Assembly: GCA_037039685.1 (NCBI GenBank)
Contig: JAWNGF010000008.1
Coordinates: 1,860,001-1,924,000 of the forward strand
Direction of reading: 5' to 3'
DNA length: 64,000 nucleotides
Source: Ceratobasidium sp. AG-K
Taxonomy: Eukaryota; Basidiomycota; Agaricomycetes; Cantharellales; Ceratobasidiaceae
The first letter of the stretch is position 1. Each line of letters starts with the position of its first letter. This document shows positions 59,575 through 64,000 of the stretch, piece by piece. A program made the translations under genes and the position numbers. A model generated the notes under the pieces. That model saw nothing but the letters and a program-made list of their open reading frames with translations. It was not told where the DNA came from and did not search any database.

Positions 59575-60522
59575 ATGTCCACCGATCTCCAGTGGTTGCT
59601 CGTCCGCGTACGTCCAGCGGACCCAACCAAAATGCCCGCTAACCCATCCGGCAGAAATACAACAGCTTCATCGTGAAGCGCGTTCCCGAGGGACCGATCT
59701 TTTCCAAAGAGCCCGGAAACCTTAAGAATGTGCATTCGCGCAAGTATTCGGGGCTGACTGGCGAAAAGGTGAGTTCTGGTGGGATTGGATGATCGGTGCT
59801 GATGGTAAGCAGTCGTTGCATATTAGCCATGACGGGAATGGCCTGTCGATTGTCTCGCGCAAGCCGAATGCGAGCTTGCACCAGCACTCCAAGGGCCAGC
59901 ACAAGGCGTCTGTTCGTCCGAGGTCTGGACCCCGACGGGCGCAGGGTGTTGTTGCGAGCCAGGCGAGGTTGGGGTACCGCCCTGATCTGCGCAAGGTGCG
60001 TCTCGTTCCATCATTCGAGGTTTATTTGCTATCCACTTCGAGTATTTCATTGGTTTCTATTCCTTATGCTTCTATTCATTTCCATTGCTACACACTGTGC
60101 TTGGGGATACAGCAACTACGTTAGAACCTGCCGGGCGACCTAGTCGATGCCCAGTCAGGCGTGGACATGCTTGCGAGATTAGACTCGGGCCAACGATCAA
60201 TACGCCCACGCGTCCTGTCGCTATCGGTGGCCGTTGCGGTGCACCCCACGGTTCACCGACTCGTGGATGCAGACATCCATTCAATTGTCGTTGTTGTTTT
60301 GTTTATCCGTTGAATTGTCGTTTATTTTTTGAATTGTCTGGTTTATTCGCTGAATTGTTTTGTGTCTTCCATTGATTGTTTCGTATTCGGTTGATGGTCG
60401 ATTGATGCTAATGACGTATCTAGGCGGCGCTGCAACGTGTGACTGCGCTCATCCGTGCCCAGCAGGAGAAGAAGGCTGCGCCCGAGCGCAAGCCCCGGGG
60501 AAAAAAGGCTCAGGCAGCATGA
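59575..60522 (+). CDS. RPL28: 60S ribosomal protein eL28
   Basis: Component of the cytosolic large ribosomal subunit. The start MSTDLQWLLVR is the conserved eL28 N-terminus. A first intron (donor GTACGT) leads to KYNSFIVKRVPEGPIFSKEPGNL, NVHSRKYSGL, then SIVSRKPNASLHQ, SGPRRAQGVVASQA and GYRPDLRK. A long 428-nt intron (59996-60423) precedes the final exon AALQRVTALIRAQQEKKAAPERK, ending KKAQAA at TGA 60520-60522. The length of about 145 residues fits the family. The long last intron is unlike the 40-60-nt introns elsewhere and could hold a snoRNA or regulatory element, but I see no clear C/D boxes. Confidence 0.93.
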
Positions 60523-60728
60523 ACATATGTAGTTGTACTCTATGCTCTTCTATCGATTTGTTCAGTGAAACCGCGAGACGTAATAAGCATTGAATGTGGG
60601 CGTCGAGGCGAAATGAATTCTTGCTGTGCCTTTGTTGACGGACCAAGGAACAAGGCACAAAGGCTCAAGCGCCGGGCGACTCGTCTCCACTTAAGTGATC
60701 GATCGCTCGACGACGACTGTATACCCTA

Positions 60729-62333
60729 ATGTCTGTCCCCTTTCCCGTGTCGAAATCCATCCCCGAGAACGATGAGCCCGAGAATATCCCATTACCGCCC
60801 GAGACGCCGGGCGAGACTCGGTTCCCCGACGCTGCTGAAGTGCTCGACGAGGCCAAGTCGAGGGTCGAACATGGAGGAGCGGACGAGTTGCGCGAATCGT
60901 TGGGAAAGCTGATTTCGCTCTGTCAACACCTCGTACGTCCCATATCTAGCCATAAACGTATACTAGACCCCACCTAGACATCACGTATATCCACACTCGA
61001 GCCGCAACTCGCCGAACTGCAAACGACGCTCACGCTGACCCAGTCGAATCTGACGCTGGCGATGGCGAATACCGAGATGCTCGAAGATGCGCTGAAGAAT
61101 ACGAATGCGCGGGACGTGGGCTGGCGTCGGTCGGATTCGACGAGTCGGAGGCCAGTGGCGTTTAGCGTGAGTTATCCGTCCACGTCGGACGCCAAGGTCG
61201 TCGTGCACGCTCCGTCGCCGCTGTCGCCTTCATCTCCTCCTGCGGTGCTCAAGCGCGCGACGAGTAATGCGAGTACGCCCAACGAGTCGAGGTTCTTCAA
61301 GTTCCGGTTTGGGTCCAAGAGTCCGTCGCCCACGTCGCCGGCTCATCCTGCTACGGCCCCGCCAGCGCATTTGACATCTGCGTCGTTGCCTTCGTTGGGC
61401 TTGGCGTTGGAAGAAGCCGAAAAGGAAGAAGCGGAGAAGAAGTTGAAGGCCAGAGAGGAGGAACTTGCGGCGCAGATCAAAGCCCGGGACGATCAGCTCA
61501 GGGCGCGGGAAGAGGCATTGAAAGCGCGCGAGGCCGAGTTGGCTGCGGCGAGGGCCAAGGAAAAGGAGTTGAACGAGCTGTTGGCGACTGAGAAGCTGGA
61601 AAAGGAGCGGGTGAGCGAGGAGATTGAGAGTTTGACTCAGTCGTTGTTCGAAGAGGTGCGTAGCTTGTCTCGTGTTGGAGTCGAGCTGATGGTTTGGCAG
61701 GCGAACAAGATGGTCGCGGACGAACGGAAGAAGATGGCCGAGGTCGAGGCGTTGTTGCGAGAGACGGAGGAGGAAAGGGATGCGGTGCGGGGTGCGATGA
61801 AGGTTGTCGAGGGCGAGAATGGCCGGCTGAGGGAGTTGTCGGCCAAGTTGGAGGTCGAGGGGCGCAAGTCGGAGGAGTCCTGGAAAGAGGAAGAGTCTTG
61901 GAAGGTTGTCGAGGCGGATACGAGCAAGTCCGAGGTCGCGCTCGATGATTCGAGCAAGGAGTCCAAGGACGAACCTACCAACGAGGCAGAGCCCACCAAC
62001 GAGGCGGAGCCTGTCGGGGCTACCGAGTCTGCGATCCCGGTAGAAGAGCCTGCGATCCCGGTCGAAGAACCTGCCAAGTCGCTGGGCGAACAGGACGAGC
62101 CGCTGGACAAGACACCCGCGCGATCACCTTCGCCCTCCAGCCCAGCCTTGAGCCGCGAGAACACACCCGAACCACAGCTCAACAGCTACCGCGCAATACC
62201 CTCGCTGCCACACTCGTCGTCCGATCTATGGAAAGATCAGGTCCGGGACAGGGACAGCACGCCGCCCAAGACACCCCCAAGAGTGCACGCGCTGCCAGTC
62301 GAGACGTCGCCATGGGCCGAGGGGAGGGCGTAG
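60729..62333 (+). CDS. Sec2-like Rab guanine nucleotide exchange factor
   Basis: Sec2 proteins activate the exocytic Rab Sec4 through a long parallel coiled coil. This product starts MSVPFPVSKSIPEND; a short intron (donor GTACGT at 60934) joins CQHL to TSRISTLEPQLAELQ. A Ser/Pro-rich linker follows, then a coiled coil (LEEAEKEEAEKKLKAREEEL...). The Sec2 core is ESLTQSLFEE joined to ANKMVADERKKMAEVEALL by removing a 45-nt intron (61656-61700), followed by AMKVVEGENGRLREL. That core closely follows the Sec2 GEF motif LSQSLFEEANKMVA. The C-terminus is acidic with TNEAEP and IPVEEPA duplications, then Ser/Pro-rich to WAEGRA. The intron is in frame and lacks stops, so unspliced mRNA would add 15 residues inside the catalytic helix. 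Confidence 0.8.
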
Positions 62334-62464
62334 ATATGTATCATTGAGCTGACAATTCTTGTATTATATCTTCAATGTATCTCGCAACTGATGAACACAT
62401 CCCGGCTGATGGACGATGATTTCATATGGAACGCATGGATTGATAGAGTACATAAACAAACACC

Positions 62465-63085
62465 CTAAATGGTAGTCTCGTATGGTACAGGCACGAGCGT
62501 CTGGGGCTGGGCCGCCTCGCCCGCAGAGAGCGTGTATCCCGCTCGGGGCAGACCTGGCACACGCTTCATCGAGACCTTCTCTGTACTCCAATCAGCACCT
62601 ACTAATGACACTATCGGATTACTCACCGCCCTTTTCCTTGGCCTCTTTGGACGTCACGGCATTATCCTTGACGCGGCGCAAGAAATCCTGTCGCGAGTTG
62701 GAGTGGCGAATGTGCTCGACGCGGAGGTTGACTCGCTTCTCGAGGTACCTGTTTCCGACAATCTTCTTGACAATCACGGCGACAGCGCGGGGGGTGACGT
62801 TGTACACGATACCCGTTCGTCTACAACGTTGTTAGCTTAATTCATGCACAGACCTATGGACCCACCCGTGGTAGAATTTGTGGGGCATGCCCTTTTGCTG
62901 GGCCGCATTGGCCTTGATGTCGACGATATCGCCGATCCTGTACGGAACGACATAGGTCGATAGTTTTACGGGGCCATGCTCTGCGTCCATGAGCACCACA
63001 TTATAGAATAGTAGCTGTACGCACCCTTGAAGCCCCGCTTGAACATGTGGCGGGTACGCGCGCGGTAACCAAACGAGTGCGGCAT
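62465..63085 (-). CDS. RPL21: 60S ribosomal protein eL21
   Basis: Cytosolic large-subunit protein. Read on the minus strand: [20 protein letters not shown], intron (GTGCGT...CGCAG), [39 protein letters not shown], intron, [55 protein letters not shown], intron (GTGAGT), [16 protein letters not shown] and the conserved tail [10 protein letters not shown] at TAG 62465-62467. All family blocks are present at the usual length of about 160 residues. It is transcribed away from the uS4 gene; its 3' end lies 130 bp from the 3' end of the Sec2-like gene. Confidence 0.94.
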
Positions 63086-63268
63086 GGTGTCTGTCTAGCT
63101 GAGCAAAAGTGACGGTGTCCAATTGGGTACCTACCAGAGTATATTCAGTGAGTCCCTGCCGGATGCAAATTCCTCCTTCGGTGGCTTGGAACTAGCAAGT
63201 CCCACCATCCGAACGGAAGCAAAGTCCATCCGCACTGGTGATTGACTGACCACATCCTCAAGACACCA
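63086..63268. promoter_or_regulatory. Shared divergent promoter of eL21 and uS4 genes
   Basis: Only 183 bp separate the two start codons on opposite strands, so both promoters must lie here or partly inside first exons. Two ribosomal protein genes from one short bidirectional promoter would be co-expressed. I see no obvious TATA box. Confidence 0.55.
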
Positions 63269-64000
63269 TGCCCAGGTGAGCCGGGTGCGAGCTGTAGGGC
63301 CGCCCGTGCTGATACTTTGTAAAGGGCCCCCAGGAACCATAGCAAGACGTGAGTTTACTATTATTACTGTCGATGTGTGCTGACTGGGAGATAGCTACAA
63401 GGTCCCCCGTCGCCCGTTCGAGTCGGCCCGTCTGGATGCGGAGCTCAAGGTACGTGCTTAGGTAGGAGGAGGTACAGGCGTTGAGACTTGGGTAGCTCGC
63501 GGGAGAGTACGGTCTGAGGAACAAGCGTGAGATTTGGCGCATCTCGCTCGTCCTGTCCAAGATTCGTCGTGCCGCCCGAGAGCTCTTGAAGCTCGAAGCC
63601 AAGGACCCCAAGCGTCTTTTCGAAGGCAGGTCCCCCCCTCTCCCACTCGGCATAAACTAATCAACTCGCCGTAGGTAACGCGCTCATTCGCCGTTTGGTC
63701 CGGATCGGCGTGCTCGACGAGAACCGCATGCGTCTCGATTACGTGCTCGCGCTCAAGATTGAGGATTTCTTGGAGCGTCGGTTGCAGACTCAGGTCTTCA
63801 AGTCGGGTCTCGCCAAGTCGATTCATCATGCGCGCGTGTTGATTCGCCAGAGGCACATTCGGTGAGTTCGACTTGTGTTTTAGCTTTTGTGATTCTGACC
63901 CTCGGGTAGTGTTGGCAAGCAGATTGTCAACGTTCCCTCGTTTGTCGTTCGTCTTGATTCTCAAAAGGTGCGTTCCCTCAATTATTTCATTGACTCATAC
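63269..64000 (+). CDS. RPS9: 40S ribosomal protein uS4 (S9), 3' end outside the window
   Basis: Small-subunit ribosomal protein with an S4 RNA-binding domain. The first coding exon is only 8 nt (ATGCCCAG, 63269-63276). Spliced to GGCCCCCAGG it reads [11 protein letters not shown], then [104 protein letters not shown] and [19 protein letters not shown]. The next donor is at 63968 and the C-terminal exon lies beyond the window. The intron 63626-63674 uses a GC donor (GAAG|GCAGGT) and keeps FEG-NAL in frame. Confidence 0.93.

Overview
The window looks like chromosomal DNA of a basidiomycete fungus, most probably an agaricomycete close to Rhizoctonia (Cantharellales). Genes are split by many short introns, mostly about 40-60 nt with GT-AG ends. 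Families typical of that group are present: STE3 pheromone receptors, NACHT-WD40 proteins, a DUF6535-type membrane protein, a GMC oxidoreductase and a Ty1/copia element. The genus is an inference from the family mix, not a database match.

Layout. The left 38 kb carries receptor-like genes on the + strand: a truncated 3' relic (2131-2636), three complete-looking STE3-type genes (13033-14386, 24777-26042, 36660-38109) and a one-exon relic (35501-35557). Between them lie two NACHT-WD40 (NLR/STAND) genes on the - strand, both decayed (4526-12053 and 18632-22511). The first is split by a 2597-bp CACTA-type DNA transposon whose removal restores the codon exactly. The same interval holds enoyl-CoA hydratase, a cytochrome P450 and a BCS1-like AAA chaperone; the last two are divergently transcribed. 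The receptor cluster is a strong candidate for the pheromone/receptor (B) mating-type region, but I found no convincing CaaX pheromone precursor.

From 38.5 to 43.7 kb are a mitochondrial ribosomal protein of the L10 family and a secreted GMC oxidoreductase. After a nearly gene-free stretch comes a 5977-bp Ty1/copia element (47618-53594). It has 271-bp LTRs, a 5-bp target duplication, a half-tRNA(iMet) primer site and a gag-pol frame broken by two stops. Beside it is a small unknown gene whose 5' end has been duplicated in inverted orientation.

The right end (55-64 kb) holds a large membrane protein of DUF6535 type with a helical-repeat C-terminus, then a housekeeping block: ribosomal eL28, a Sec2-like Rab exchange factor, ribosomal eL21, and ribosomal uS4, which runs off the window. 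eL21 and uS4 diverge from a shared 183-bp promoter.

The most unusual observations are four. The LTR contains a tandem duplication in which one copy carries an intron-like GT-AG segment and the other lacks it exactly. The four differences between the LTRs are all CpG transitions on the 5' copy. A transposon sits in an NLR with a perfectly readable excision site. Several introns appear to be only 30-32 nt long or to use GC-AG ends.
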